The translations under genes were made by a program, and so were the position numbers. From Nucisporomicrobium flavum (lineage in GTDB: Bacteria > Actinomycetota > Actinomycetes > Mycobacteriales > Micromonosporaceae), in the NCBI RefSeq assembly GCF_016464385.1, contig NZ_JADMLH010000003.1, positions 310,001 to 374,000 of the forward strand: a stretch of DNA of 64,000 nucleotides. The letters are read 5' to 3'. The number at the start of each line of letters is the position of its first letter. The stretch's first letter is position 1. The notes below the pieces were generated by a model. That model had not been told where the DNA came from, ran no database searches, and saw only the letters and a program-made list of their open reading frames with translations. Shown piece after piece: positions 26,818 through 35,604 of the stretch.

Positions 26818-28560
26818 CTATCCGGCAACGGCGGGTTCGGCCGCCGGACCCGAGCCGGCCCTGGGACCGCTTCCAGCCGGGGGAGCGCTCGGCGAGGCCG
26901 CCGAGTCGCTTGCCGGAGCCGGGCGGCGGGTCCAGCGCAGCACCGCCGGCGCATGTGCCGGGACGGCAGGCGAGCGCGGCGGCACCGGCTCGACCCGTTC
27001 ATACGTCGCCCCCAGCGCCGGCCGCGGATCCGCCTCGCCGTTGTTGGGCCAGAACGACATGGCCCGCTCGGCCAGCGCGGTGATGGTCAGCGACGGGTTC
27101 ACCCCGAGGTTGGCCGGGATCACCGAGCCGTCCACCACGTGCAGGCCCGGGTACCCGTACACCCGCTGGTAGGCGTCCACCACGCCGGTCGCCGGGGAGT
27201 CGCCGATGGTCGCGCCGCCGAGGATGTGCGCGGTCATCGGGATGTCGAAGACGTCGCCGACCGAGCCGCCCGGGTGGCCGCCGATCGCCGTGGCCATCCG
27301 GCGTACCGCCTCGTGGCCCACCGGGATCCAGGTCGGGTTGGCCGGCCCGTGCCCCGGGCCGGTGGTGAGCCGCCCGCGCCGGGTCCGGCGTACCGTCAAA
27401 GAATTGTCCAGGGTCTGCATGACCAGCGCGATGATCGTGCGGTCGCTCCACCGCCGGTTCGACAACGAGCGCAGCAGCAGCGCCGGATGCCGCAACGCCT
27501 GCCCGAGGAACCGCACCGGCCGCGGCACCCGCCCGCCGCCGTCCACCAGCAGCGTGGTCAGCAGGCCCATGGCGTTGCTGCCGGGACCGTACCGGACGGG
27601 TTCGATGTGGGTGTCCTCGTCGGGATGGAACGACGACGTGATCGCAACCCCCCGGGAAAACGGTTCCGGGGGTACGCGTTCCGCCTGCGCACCGAGCAAC
27701 GCCTCGGAATTCGTACGCGTCAAGGAGCCCAGCCGGTCGGAGAGCGCGGGCAGCACGCCGGTGTCCTTCATCGCGTGCAGCAGCCGTTGCGTGCCGAGCG
27801 CGCCCGCCGAGAGCACCACCTGCCGCGCGGTGAAGACCCGCTTCTTCGTCTCCACCCGCCAGCCGCCGTGCACCGGCCGCAGCGCGGTCACCTCGGTGTC
27901 GGGGTGCACGGTCGCACCCGCCCGTTCGGCGAGGTGGAGGTAATTCAGGTCGAGGCGGTTCTTCGCGCCGACCCGGCAGCCGATCATGCAGTCGCCGCAC
28001 TCGGTGCAGCCCGTACGGTCCGGCCCGGCGCCGCCGAAGTACGGGTCCGGCACGGACTTCCCGGGCTCTCCGAAGAACACCCCCACCGGCGTACGGCGGA
28101 ACGTCCCGCCCACGCCCATCTCCTTCGCGACGGCCTCGACCACCCGGTCGGACGGCGTCATCGACGGCTGCAGCGTGACCCCGAGCATCCGCGACGCCTG
28201 GTCGTAGTGCGGTTCCAGCTCGCCCGCCCAGTCGGTGATCCCGGCCCAGCGCTCGTCGGCGAAGAACCGCGCCGGCGGCTGGTACAGGGTGTTCGCGTAG
28301 ACCAGCGAACCCCCGCCGACGCCCGCAGCCGACAGCACGATGATGTCCTTGAGCAGCGTGATCCGCTGGATGCCACGCAGCCCCAGCGCCGGCGCCCAGA
28401 GGAAGGCACGCAGGTCCCAGGACGTCCTGGGCAGCGTCTGCGGGGTGTAGCGCCGACCAGCCTCGAGCACGCCGACGCGGTACCCCTTCTCGGCAAGCCG
28501 CAGCGCCGTGACGCTGCCGCCGAACCCGCTACCCACGACGACGATGTCGTAGTCCGTCAT
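26818..28560 (-). CDS. GMC/cholesterol-oxidase-like FAD oxidoreductase
   Basis: A 580-residue flavoprotein. The FAD-binding motif VVVGSGFGGSVTALRLAEKG is at residues 6-25, GVGGGSLVYAN near 80 and the C-terminal GMC signature HVVDGSVIPANLGVNPSLTI near 490. A four-Cys stretch TGCTECGDCMIGC near 180 suggests a metal or Fe-S site, as in the long-chain alcohol/glucose oxidoreductase branch. No signal peptide. The final ~60 residues are Ala/Pro/Gly/Ser-rich and probably disordered. ATG at 28560 is taken because it places the nucleotide motif normally. The substrate is unknown; sterol or long-chain alcohol is possible. Confidence 0.86.
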   Translation of the reverse strand: MTDYDIVVVGSGFGGSVTALRLAEKGYRVGVLEAGRRYTPQTLPRTSWDLRAFLWAPALGLRGIQRITLLKDIIVLSAAGVGGGSLVYANTLYQPPARFFADERWAGITDWAGELEPHYDQASRMLGVTLQPSMTPSDRVVEAVAKEMGVGGTFRRTPVGVFFGEPGKSVPDPYFGGAGPDRTGCTECGDCMIGCRVGAKNRLDLNYLHLAERAGATVHPDTEVTALRPVHGGWRVETKKRVFTARQVVLSAGALGTQRLLHAMKDTGVLPALSDRLGSLTRTNSEALLGAQAERVPPEPFSRGVAITSSFHPDEDTHIEPVRYGPGSNAMGLLTTLLVDGGGRVPRPVRFLGQALRHPALLLRSLSNRRWSDRTIIALVMQTLDNSLTVRRTRRGRLTTGPGHGPANPTWIPVGHEAVRRMATAIGGHPGGSVGDVFDIPMTAHILGGATIGDSPATGVVDAYQRVYGYPGLHVVDGSVIPANLGVNPSLTITALAERAMSFWPNNGEADPRPALGATYERVEPVPPRSPAVPAHAPAVLRWTRRPAPASDSAASPSAPPAGSGPRAGSGPAAEPAVAG

Positions 28561-28720
28561 GGCCCCACTCCACCACGCGAGATTAGTTCGCACCAGGTCT
28601 GCATTCAGCCGGCGTCAGTCCGCCGAGAGGGCCCTCGCGCGAGTCACCGCCATGACCGACCACCCGAAGACCACCGAGCTCGAACCCACCGGTCTGATGC
28701 CGGCCCACCGCGCCATGCGG

Positions 28721-28872
28721 CCTCGGGCCGTGCCTGCGGCCTCGGGCCGTGCCTGCGGTCTCGGGCCGTGCCTGCGGTCTCGGGCCGTGCCTGCGGTCTC
28801 GGGCCGTGCCTGCGGTCTCGGGCCGTGCCTGCGGTCTCGGGCCGTGCCTGCGGTCTCGGGCCGTGCCTGCGG
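28721..28872. repeat. 19-bp minisatellite, eight copies
   Basis: Eight head-to-tail 19-bp units of YCTCGGGCCGTGCCTGCGG, nearly identical, only the first base alternating C/T. A period of 19 is not a multiple of three, so this is not a peptide repeat. It lies in the 587-bp gene-poor stretch 28561-29147, in which I see no other convincing gene. The part after 28900 is distinctly less GC-rich. Confidence 0.92.
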
Positions 28873-29147
28873 CCTCAGCCTCGTCGCCGGCGCTCACCTC
28901 CTTGACCGCCCCGTCCGCATGATGTCTTCGGCTCGATCGCACGTGCCGACTTCTTCCTTGACTATGCCTGCTCGTCGGGCGCCTTCCTTCGAAATCAATG
29001 CCACGGTACGGAGTCGAAGATTGACTCGCACTGCGGCGTGCGCCCGAATTCTATCGAGGACCACCGGGTGATTTCCTGTGACCGTGATCGCTCTTTCGCG
29101 ATGATCGAATAATGTGTTGCTGCGGCCGGGTGCGGGACAATAATGGC

Positions 29148-30089
29148 ATGCGGCAGCTCCAGTTGTTCTCGACGGCGGAATTGGCGGTGATGCGCGATCG
29201 GACCGCGTCGCGTCGCTATTCTGCCGAGCGGGAGGAGTTCCGCCGCGAGCACGCTCGACGCCGGGCTTGGGGCTTGGCGCAGCGACACGCCACGAAGCTG
29301 CACCGGCTGCGTGGGAGCGGCTGCGAGGAGCGGCCGGCAAGCGTCCGGAGCCCGGCAAGGCCGATGGCAACCCGAAGCGCAGCAGCGTCGGCGCCTCGAC
29401 CCGAGAAGGTTTGTCGTCCGGCCGCCCCGGCAGCGGATCCCGTCCCAGCCACGAACGCCGCCCCGGCAACGGGTTGCGCTTCGGGCGCGGCTCCCGCTCC
29501 GGCTGGGGTTCCCAACCCGGCTGCGGTTGCCGCGCCGGCTGCGGTTGCCGGTCCGGCTGCCGCTCATCGGACCGGCATGCCGGCAAAGAATGCCTGCTTC
29601 ACGACCGGCGCCCCCGGCGGTTCCCGGTCGCCCGGCGTGCGCGGTGCGGTGTTGCCCGGCGTGCGCGGTGCGGTGCTGCCCGGCGTGCGCGGTGCGGTGC
29701 TGCCCGGCGTGCGCGGTGCGGTGTCGCCCGGCGTGCGCGGTGCGGTGCTGCCCGGCGTGCGCGGTGCGGTGCCGCCCGGCTCACACAACTCAACGGGTGC
29801 AATCCGTCGAGCTCGCCGATGCTCACAATTCATCAACCAATGCCAAAATGCGATTCACCAGCGCCGGAAAACCGACGCCACAAGGTTCCTTCCGCCGATG
29901 TCGCGTCTCGCCTCGCACACCTTTCACTGTCGCCTTGTGGTTTGGCGGCGGGTCAGGCGTTGCGGATTCGGGAGGCGTCGTGCAGGTCCAGTATCTCTAC
30001 CGCCCGTTCGCGCATTTCGACTTTGCGGACCTTGCCCGTCACGGTCATCGGGAAGCCTTCCACCACGTGGACGTAGCGGGGGACCTTGA
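29148..30089 (+). CDS. Small basic protein, probably frameshifted, with repeat-rich tail
   Basis: The first ~55 residues ([20 protein letters not shown], then [20 protein letters not shown]) look like a conserved helical basic domain of unknown function. After about 29315 this frame turns into Ala/Pro-rich sequence with poor third-position GC. The frame starting one base earlier shows strong third-position GC from about 29320 to 29600 ([19 protein letters not shown]). The near-duplicate CGGCTGCG words at 29310-29330 are a likely slip site. Downstream come a 24-bp repeat and an overlap with the convergent acyl-CoA ligase. The real 3' end is uncertain; the gene may be decayed. Confidence 0.4.
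   Translation: MRQLQLFSTAELAVMRDRTASRRYSAEREEFRREHARRRAWGLAQRHATKLHRLRGSGCEERPASVRSPARPMATRSAAASAPRPEKVCRPAAPAADPVPATNAAPATGCASGAAPAPAGVPNPAAVAAPAAVAGPAAAHRTGMPAKNACFTTGAPGGSRSPGVRGAVLPGVRGAVLPGVRGAVLPGVRGAVSPGVRGAVLPGVRGAVPPGSHNSTGAIRRARRCSQFINQCQNAIHQRRKTDATRFLPPMSRLASHTFHCRLVVWRRVRRCGFGRRRAGPVSLPPVRAFRLCGPCPSRSSGSLPPRGRSGGP
29631..29780. repeat. 24-bp tandem repeat, six copies
   Basis: Six consecutive 24-bp units of the type CCCGGCGTGCGCGGTGCGGT plus GYTG, ending in a partial seventh (CCCGGC). The period is a multiple of three; read on the plus strand one frame gives an octapeptide PGVRGAVL. It falls in the uncertain 3' part of the preceding gene. Confidence 0.9.
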
Positions 30090-31569
30090 AGTGGGCCAGT
30101 CGTCCGGTGCAGAATTCGCGGATCGCCTCCGCCGTCAGGGGTTCGGTGTCCGGGCGCATCACCAGCCAGGCCATCAGTTCCTCTCCGTACTTCTCGTCCG
30201 GGACGCCGATGACCTGGACGTCTGCGATGTCCGGGTGGGTGTAGAGGAATTCTTCGACCTCGCGGGGGTAGACGTTTTCGCCGCCTCGGATGACCAGGTC
30301 TTTGATGCGGCCCACGATGTTGAGGTAGCCGTCGGGGTCCATCGTGGCCAGGTCGCCGGTGTGCATCCAGCGGGCCGTGTCGATGGCCGCGGCGGTCGCT
30401 TCGGGTTGGTCCCAGTAGCCGAGCATCACCGAGGAGCCGCGGGTGCAGAGTTCGCCCGGTTCGCCGCGGGGGACTACGAGGCCGGATGCCGGGTCGATGA
30501 TTTTCGACTCCAGGTGGGGCATCACCCGGCCGACCGTGCCGGTGCGCCGTTCGAGGCTGTCGTCGGCTCGGGTCATCGTGGACACCGGCGACGTCTCGGT
30601 CATGCCGTAGGCGATCGCGACCTCGGCCATGTTCATCTCGGCGACCACGCGTTTCATCACCTCGACCGGGCAGGGGGAGCCCGCCATGATGCCCGTACGC
30701 AAGCTGGACAGGTCGTACGCCGGGAAGTCGGCCAGCCCCAGCTCGGCGATGAACATGGTCGGCACGCCGTACAGGGATGTGCATTTCTCCTGGGTGACCG
30801 CCCGCAATGCCGCCGCCGGGTCGAAGCCCTGCGCCGGCAGCACCATCGCCGCGCCGTGCGAGGTCGCGGCGAGGTTGCCCATCACCATGCCGAAGCAGTG
30901 GTACAGCGGTACGGGGATGCAGATGCGGTCCCGTTCGGTGTAGCCGACGAGCTCGCCGACGAAGTACCCGTTGTTGAGGATGTTGTGGTGCGACAGCGTC
31001 GCGCCCTTCGGGAAACCTGTCGTCCCCGACGTGTACTGGATGTTGATCGGGTCGTCGAACGCGAGCGTGGCGGCCCGGGCGGCGAGGTCGTGGCTCGCGC
31101 CGGCGGTGACCAGCGCGTCCCAGTCGCCGGTGCCGATGAAGACGGTCTCCGTGAAGCCGATCTCCTCGATCATCGCCCGGTAGTCGCTGGTCTTGAAGCC
31201 GACCGCGCTGACCAGCAGCCGCATGCCGGACTGCCGGACCACGTAGTCCAGCTCGTGGGTCCGGTACGCCGGGTTGACGTTGACCAGGATCGCGCCGATC
31301 TTCGCGGTGGCGTACTGGACGAGCACCCACTCCGCGCAGTTCGGCGCCCAGATGCCGACCCGGTCGCCCTTCGCGATGTCGCGGGCGAGCAGGCCGCGGG
31401 CGACGTCGTTCACCGCGGCGTCGAATTCCGCGTACGTCCAGCGCCGGCCGGTCGGCACGTCGACGAGCGCCTCGCGGTCGCCGAAGGCCGCGACGGTGCG
31501 TTCGAGGTTGGCGCCGATGGTCTCGCCGAGCAGCGGCACGTCGGAGGTCCCGGAGGCGTAGGAGAGCAT
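29953..31569 (-). CDS. Fatty-acyl-CoA ligase (AMP-binding, FadD-like)
   Basis: A 538-residue adenylate-forming enzyme activating fatty acids to CoA thioesters. The phosphate loop is [18 protein letters not shown] (~185-202), the [10 protein letters not shown] motif is near 325, the hinge region is [21 protein letters not shown] (two parts of A8) and the catalytic Lys is in [13 protein letters not shown] (~515). Length and motifs match medium/long-chain FadD proteins. ATG at 31569 is preferred; a GTG 12 codons upstream falls inside the palindrome at 31602-31621, arguing against it. A LuxR-type regulator diverges 85 bp away. Confidence 0.92.
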   Translation of the reverse strand: MLSYASGTSDVPLLGETIGANLERTVAAFGDREALVDVPTGRRWTYAEFDAAVNDVARGLLARDIAKGDRVGIWAPNCAEWVLVQYATAKIGAILVNVNPAYRTHELDYVVRQSGMRLLVSAVGFKTSDYRAMIEEIGFTETVFIGTGDWDALVTAGASHDLAARAATLAFDDPINIQYTSGTTGFPKGATLSHHNILNNGYFVGELVGYTERDRICIPVPLYHCFGMVMGNLAATSHGAAMVLPAQGFDPAAALRAVTQEKCTSLYGVPTMFIAELGLADFPAYDLSSLRTGIMAGSPCPVEVMKRVVAEMNMAEVAIAYGMTETSPVSTMTRADDSLERRTGTVGRVMPHLESKIIDPASGLVVPRGEPGELCTRGSSVMLGYWDQPEATAAAIDTARWMHTGDLATMDPDGYLNIVGRIKDLVIRGGENVYPREVEEFLYTHPDIADVQVIGVPDEKYGEELMAWLVMRPDTEPLTAEAIREFCTGRLAHFKVPRYVHVVEGFPMTVTGKVRKVEMRERAVEILDLHDASRIRNA

Positions 31570-31601
31570 TTCTGCAGCATGAGCCCGTCCGCCGCGGGCT
31601 G

Positions 31602-31621
31602 CCACCCCCGATCGGGGGTGG
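31602..31621. promoter_or_regulatory. 20-bp perfect palindrome between acyl-CoA ligase and LuxR regulator
   Basis: CCACCCCCGATCGGGGGTGG is a perfect palindrome centred in the 85-bp divergent gap, 32 bp before the ligase start and 33 bp before the regulator start. The same arms (CCACCCCC-N4-GGGGGTGG) recur before the second acyl-CoA synthetase at 45645-45664. It is probably an operator shared by both ligases. Confidence 0.75.
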
Positions 31622-31654
31622 ACCCGGACATGCCCGGGGCGACATGCTGGTCAC

Positions 31655-32491
31655 GTGCTCGAGACAGCCGACCTGACCGCGGCCCTCGGCCGGCTCCGCC
31701 GGGTGACCGGCCTGCCGGTCGCGTTCGGCGGCGCGGCCTCCGCGGACGGGCGGGCGATGCGGCTCACCGACTTCGCGGGTACGACCACGCTCGCGCTGCA
31801 CGGCCTGGTGGTCGGTGCCGGCAACGGGCTGGGCGGCCGGGTGCTGACCACCGCGCGGGCCGCCAAGGTGGACGATTACGCGGCCGACCCGCGGATCTCG
31901 CACGAGTACGACAAACCGGTCACCGCCGAGGGGTTGCGGGCGATCGCCGCGGTGCCGGTCGCGATGGGGTCCTCGGTGCTCGCCGTGCTCTACGCCGGCA
32001 CCCGTGAACCCCTGTCGGTGGGCGCGCGGGCGCTCGACGCGATGGTCCAGGTGGCGCTCCGGCTGGGCACCGAGGCCACCGTACGCCGGGAGGTCGAGCG
32101 CCGCCTCGCCGAGCTGGAGGCGGCCGCCGCCCTGACCCGGGAGGTACCCGCGGCCCGGGAGTGGGAGGACGTCCGCCAGGCCCACGCCGACCTGCTCACC
32201 ATCGCCCAGGAGGTCGGGGACCCGGTGCTGCGCTCGCGCCTGCGGCAGGTGTGTTCGCTGCTGTCGCGTTCCGGCGGTAACCCGGACAAGCCGGCCGACC
32301 CGCTGTCGCCGCGCGAACGCGACGTGCTCGCGATGGTGGCCGTCGGATGCAGCAACGCCGAGGCCGCCCGGCGACTCGGCGTACTGCCCGAGACCGTGAA
32401 GAGCTATCTGCGCAACGCCATGCGCAAGCTGGGCACGCACGGCCGCATGGAGACGGTCGTGACCGCGCGGCGACTGGGCCTCCTGCCCTAG
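31655..32491 (+). CDS. LuxR-type regulator with GAF domain
   Basis: A 278-residue regulator: a GAF-like sensory domain (~10-150, with GNGLGGRVLTTARAA), a helical linker, and a C-terminal LuxR helix-turn-helix (~210-275, LSPRERDVLAMVAVGCSNAEAA in two parts, then LPETVKSYLRNAMRKLG). It lacks a receiver domain. Being divergent from a fatty-acyl-CoA ligase across a palindrome, it probably controls that gene and itself, perhaps sensing a fatty acid or acyl-CoA. GTG at 31655 is the start that spares the palindrome. Confidence 0.87.
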   Translation: MLETADLTAALGRLRRVTGLPVAFGGAASADGRAMRLTDFAGTTTLALHGLVVGAGNGLGGRVLTTARAAKVDDYAADPRISHEYDKPVTAEGLRAIAAVPVAMGSSVLAVLYAGTREPLSVGARALDAMVQVALRLGTEATVRREVERRLAELEAAAALTREVPAAREWEDVRQAHADLLTIAQEVGDPVLRSRLRQVCSLLSRSGGNPDKPADPLSPRERDVLAMVAVGCSNAEAARRLGVLPETVKSYLRNAMRKLGTHGRMETVVTARRLGLLP

Positions 32492-32501
32492 GCTCGGCCC
32501 G

Positions 32502-33515
32502 GTGAAGAGACCGACGATCGCCGATATCGCGCGCGAGGCCGGGGTGTCCAAGGGCGCGGTCTCGTACGCGCTCAACAATCGCCCCGGCGTGTCCGACGAG
32601 ACCCGCGCCCGGATCCTGGCGATCGCCGACCGGCTGGGGTTCCGGGCCAGCGCCGCCGCCCGCGCGCTCGCCGGCGCCCCCGCCTCCGTGGTGGGGCTGG
32701 CCCTGCGCCGCCCGGCCAGCACGCTCGGGGTCGAGCCGTTCTTCATGGAGCTGATCAGCGGCGTCGAGGCGGAGCTGTCCACGCGTTCGTACGCGCTGCT
32801 GCTGCAGATGGTCGACGACGAGGCGGACGCGGGCGCGGAGATCGAGGTCTACCGGCAGTGGTGGATCGAGGGCCGCGTCGACGGGGTGCTCCTGTGCGAC
32901 CTGCGCCCGGACGACCCTCGGGTGCCGGCCGTGGAACGCATCGGGATACCCGCGGTCGCGGTCGGGCCCCCGTCCGCGGGCGGCCGGCTCGCGACCCTGT
33001 GGTCCGACGACGCGGTCTCCGTCGCCGAGGCGGTCGACCACCTGGCCGGCCTCGGGCACCGGCGCATCGCCCGGGTCGCCGGCCTGCCCGGCCTCGCGCA
33101 CACGGCCACGCGCACGAGCGCCTTCGCCGATCGTGGCATCACCGAGGCGATGACGGTGTTCACCGACTACACCGGGGAGGCGGGGGCGCGCGCGACCCGC
33201 GAGCTGCTCCGGGCGCCGCAACGGCCGACGGCGATCGTGTACGACAACGACGTCATGGCGATCGCGGGTCTCGCCGCGGCGCGGGAGCTGAGGCTGGCCG
33301 TACCCGCCGATCTGTCCATCGTGGCCTGGGACGATTCGCCGATCTGCGGGCTGGTCCACCCGCCGCTGACCGCGCTGACCCGGGACATCGTCGCGTACGG
33401 CGCGCACGCCGCCCGGCTGCTGCTGGCGGTGATCGCGGGGGAGCAGCCGGGTCCGCACCTGGACGAGCCCGCGAGGCTGGTGGCACGCGGAAGCACCGCC
33501 CCGCCGCCCGCCTGA
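32502..33515 (+). CDS. LacI-family repressor (first of two paralogues)
   Basis: A 337-residue LacI/GalR regulator. The DNA-binding part TIADIAREAGVSKGAVSYAL with hinge ARALAG is at residues 5-60; the sugar-binding domain follows, with YRQWWIEGRVDGVLLCDLRP (~118-137), HRRIARVAGLPG and PTAIVYDNDVMAIAGL. It shares long stretches with the LacI protein at 34409-35455, so the two are paralogues. It begins 10 bp after the LuxR gene. Its targets are unknown; the frameshifted deacetylase between the paralogues and nearby sugar genes are candidates. Confidence 0.9.
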   Translation: MKRPTIADIAREAGVSKGAVSYALNNRPGVSDETRARILAIADRLGFRASAAARALAGAPASVVGLALRRPASTLGVEPFFMELISGVEAELSTRSYALLLQMVDDEADAGAEIEVYRQWWIEGRVDGVLLCDLRPDDPRVPAVERIGIPAVAVGPPSAGGRLATLWSDDAVSVAEAVDHLAGLGHRRIARVAGLPGLAHTATRTSAFADRGITEAMTVFTDYTGEAGARATRELLRAPQRPTAIVYDNDVMAIAGLAAARELRLAVPADLSIVAWDDSPICGLVHPPLTALTRDIVAYGAHAARLLLAVIAGEQPGPHLDEPARLVARGSTAPPPA

Positions 33516-33520
33516 CGTGG

Positions 33521-34392
33521 TTACTTGCGGCCGTCCAGGGCGATGAAGCGGTATCCGCGCGCCTTCAGCGCGGGCACCACGGTCTTGAGCGCCGCGTACG
33601 TCTGGGAGCGGTCCCCGCCGCCGTCGTGGCACAGCAGGATCTGTCCGGGCCGGCGGCCAGCAGGCGCCGGCGGATGGCCTCCGTGCCGGGGCGGGACCAG
33701 TCGCGGGGGTCGTCGCTCCAGTCCAGCGGCACCATCCCGGCCGTGGCGGCCGCGCCGAGCACCGTGGACGACCAGTCGCCGCCGGGGGAGCGGAACAGGG
33801 CGGGGGCGTGCCCGGTCGTGCTGTAGATCTTGTCCTGGGCCCGTTCGATCTCCTTGCTGACCTTGGTGCCGGGCTTGCGGGCGAGGTGGGTGGGATGGCT
33901 CCACGTGTGGTTGGCGACCTGGTGGCCGTCGCGGACGACGTCGCGGGCGATCGCCTCGTGCCCGAGCACCTGATTGCCGATCATGCAGAACGTGGCCGGT
34001 ACGTGGTGCCGGGCCAGCAGCCGCAGGATCTTCGGCGTCCACAGCGGATGCGGGCCGTCGTCGATGGTCAGCGCGACCGCGTCGCCGGGGAACGCGGGCC
34101 CCGGCACCGCCCTGCGGTATTCGCGCAGCGTGAACACGGGACGGCTGAGCCGGGGCCGGTGCTGCTGGTCGGGCGCGCCGTGCCGCCGGTGGGACGGTTT
34201 CGGGCTCGGCGTGGGCGGTATCCGCGGCGTCGCGACGGCGCGTGGCTGGTGCTCCTCGGCCGCCGGCGCCCGCGACCCGCTGAGCAGCATCGCGCCCACA
34301 CCGGCCGGGATCATCCGCAGCATCTGACGGCGTGAGGTGGGGCCCTCACGCAGGGTTTTCGTCACCGCCTGAAAAAGATCGACTTCCCGCAC
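33521..34392 (-). pseudogene. Polysaccharide deacetylase (NodB domain), frameshifted near its C-terminus
   Basis: The product would be a ~290-residue exported NodB-type deacetylase acting on chitin oligomers, peptidoglycan or xylan. A twin-arginine-like N-terminus (SRRQMLRMIPAGVGAMLLSG), a Pro/His-rich linker, then catalytic motifs: TIDDGPHP, NHTWSHPTH and FRSPGGDWS. At about 33644-33653 (CCGGGCCGG context) the frame shifts by one base: motif 5, ILLCHDGGG, and the last ~40 residues continue in another frame to the TAA at 33521. A missing base explains it. It is either a recent inactivation or a sequencing error in a GC run. Without the shift an altered tail is made. Confidence 0.82.
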
Positions 34393-34408
34393 GCCGCCCG
34401 ACGTTAAC

Positions 34409-35455
34409 TCACGGTCGCCACTGTCGCCCAGTGCCGTTCGACCCGGGAACCGGGGCCGGGCCGGTGCTGCGGCGGATCGCCAGATCGCCGCCGCGCGCCT
34501 GGGCCGGCGGCTCGGCGTGGCCGTCCAGCGCCGCGAAGAGCTGGGCCGTCGCGAGGGCCCCGTACGCGGCGATGTCCCGGCGTACCACGGTCAGCGGCGG
34601 ACCGACGACCTGGCACAGCGGCGAATCCTCACAGGCCACGATGGACAGATCGGCCGGTACGGCCAGCCCGAGCTCGCCCGCGACGCCCAGCCCGGCGATG
34701 GCCATGACGTCGTTGTCGTACACGATCGCGGTGGGCCGTTCCGGGCCGGCGAGCAGCTCCCGGGTCAGGCGGGCGCCGGACTCGCCGGTGTAGTCCCCGC
34801 GGACGATCGTGGTGCGTACGCCCCGCGCCCCGGCGGCCGACCGCAGCGCCTCGTCGCGGACGCTGGTGTGCAGCATCCCGTCCGGCCCGCTCACCCGGGC
34901 GATGTGCCGGTGCCCCAGGTCGGCGAGGTGGTCGGCGAGCCGGTGCGACCACGGCACGTCGTCGCACCAGGCGCCGGGCAGCCGCTCGTCCGGCGAGACC
35001 CCGATCAGCGCCGCCGGCAGGCCCAGCTCGTGCACCGCCGGGATGCGCGGGTCGTCGGGGCGCGGATCGCAGATGAGCACGCCGTCGACCCGGCGTTCGG
35101 CGCTCCACCGGCGGTAGACCCGGATCTCCTCCTCGAGGTCCGTCACCATCTGCAGCGCGAGCGCGAAGCCGTGCCCGGACAGCTCGGCCTGGATGCCGGC
35201 CATGAGCTGCCGCCGGAAGACCTCCACGGTCAGTGCGGCCGACGAGCGCAGCAGCACCAGCCCGACCGCCCGCGCGGCGGCGCCGTGCAGGGCCAGCGCC
35301 GGGCCGTTCGCCCGGTACCCGAGCTCGCGCGCGATGCCGAGGATGCGCTCGCGCAGGTCGGCGGAGACACCGGGACGGCCGTTCAGTGCGTACGACACCG
35401 CGATGCGGGACACACCCGCGCGCCGGGCGATGTCGGCCATCGTCGCTGCACGCAC
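34409..35455 (-). CDS. LacI-family repressor (second paralogue)
   Basis: A 348-residue LacI/GalR regulator. The helix-turn-helix is TMADIARRAGVSRIAVSYAL and the sugar domain includes YRRWSAERRVDGVLICDPRP, HRHIARVSGPDG and PTAIVYDNDVMAIAGLGV, closely parallel to the paralogue at 32502-33515. GTG at 35455 or ATG at 35440 are the likely starts; upstream sequence is not conserved. It diverges from the alcohol dehydrogenase at 35605, and one copy of the ~92-bp inverted-repeat element lies in the gap, so this repressor may act there. That is inferred from position only. Confidence 0.88.
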   Translation of the reverse strand: MRAATMADIARRAGVSRIAVSYALNGRPGVSADLRERILGIARELGYRANGPALALHGAAARAVGLVLLRSSAALTVEVFRRQLMAGIQAELSGHGFALALQMVTDLEEEIRVYRRWSAERRVDGVLICDPRPDDPRIPAVHELGLPAALIGVSPDERLPGAWCDDVPWSHRLADHLADLGHRHIARVSGPDGMLHTSVRDEALRSAAGARGVRTTIVRGDYTGESGARLTRELLAGPERPTAIVYDNDVMAIAGLGVAGELGLAVPADLSIVACEDSPLCQVVGPPLTVVRRDIAAYGALATAQLFAALDGHAEPPAQARGGDLAIRRSTGPAPVPGSNGTGRQWRP

Positions 35456-35513
35456 CCCCCTACCGTAGTGCGTCGCCCAGCCGGTTCGCCGCGGGCCGAC
35501 TATCCTCCGGGAA

Positions 35514-35604
35514 TGAACCTTTCTCAACCTGGCATCGAGCCTGACGGTTCGAGCCGTCCGTCGCCGGCGGGCACTGCCGGCCTCGCCACGTTGAAAAAAG
35601 TTCA
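35514..35604 (+). repeat. ~92-bp element, copy A, with 20-bp terminal inverted repeats
   Basis: A 91-base segment bounded by TGAACCTTTCTCAACCTGGC and, inverted, TGAACTTTTTTCAACGTGGC at the other end. About 79 of 92 aligned positions match, by eye, the reverse complement of 42548-42639. The right end stops exactly at the ATG of the next gene. It contains no ORF. It could be a small non-autonomous mobile element or a duplicated regulatory module; the outer palindrome reads TTGAA-N5-TTCAA at 35591-35605. Confidence 0.85.

Noticed and set aside
28721..28872. 19-bp repeats as a CRISPR array
   Set aside because: Units are directly contiguous with no spacers, and no cas genes are present.
28894..29586. 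Minus-strand frame in the repeat-rich gap ending near 28894
   Set aside because: Weak third-position GC, no recognisable domain and conflict with the plus-strand small-protein gene; not enough support for a gene.
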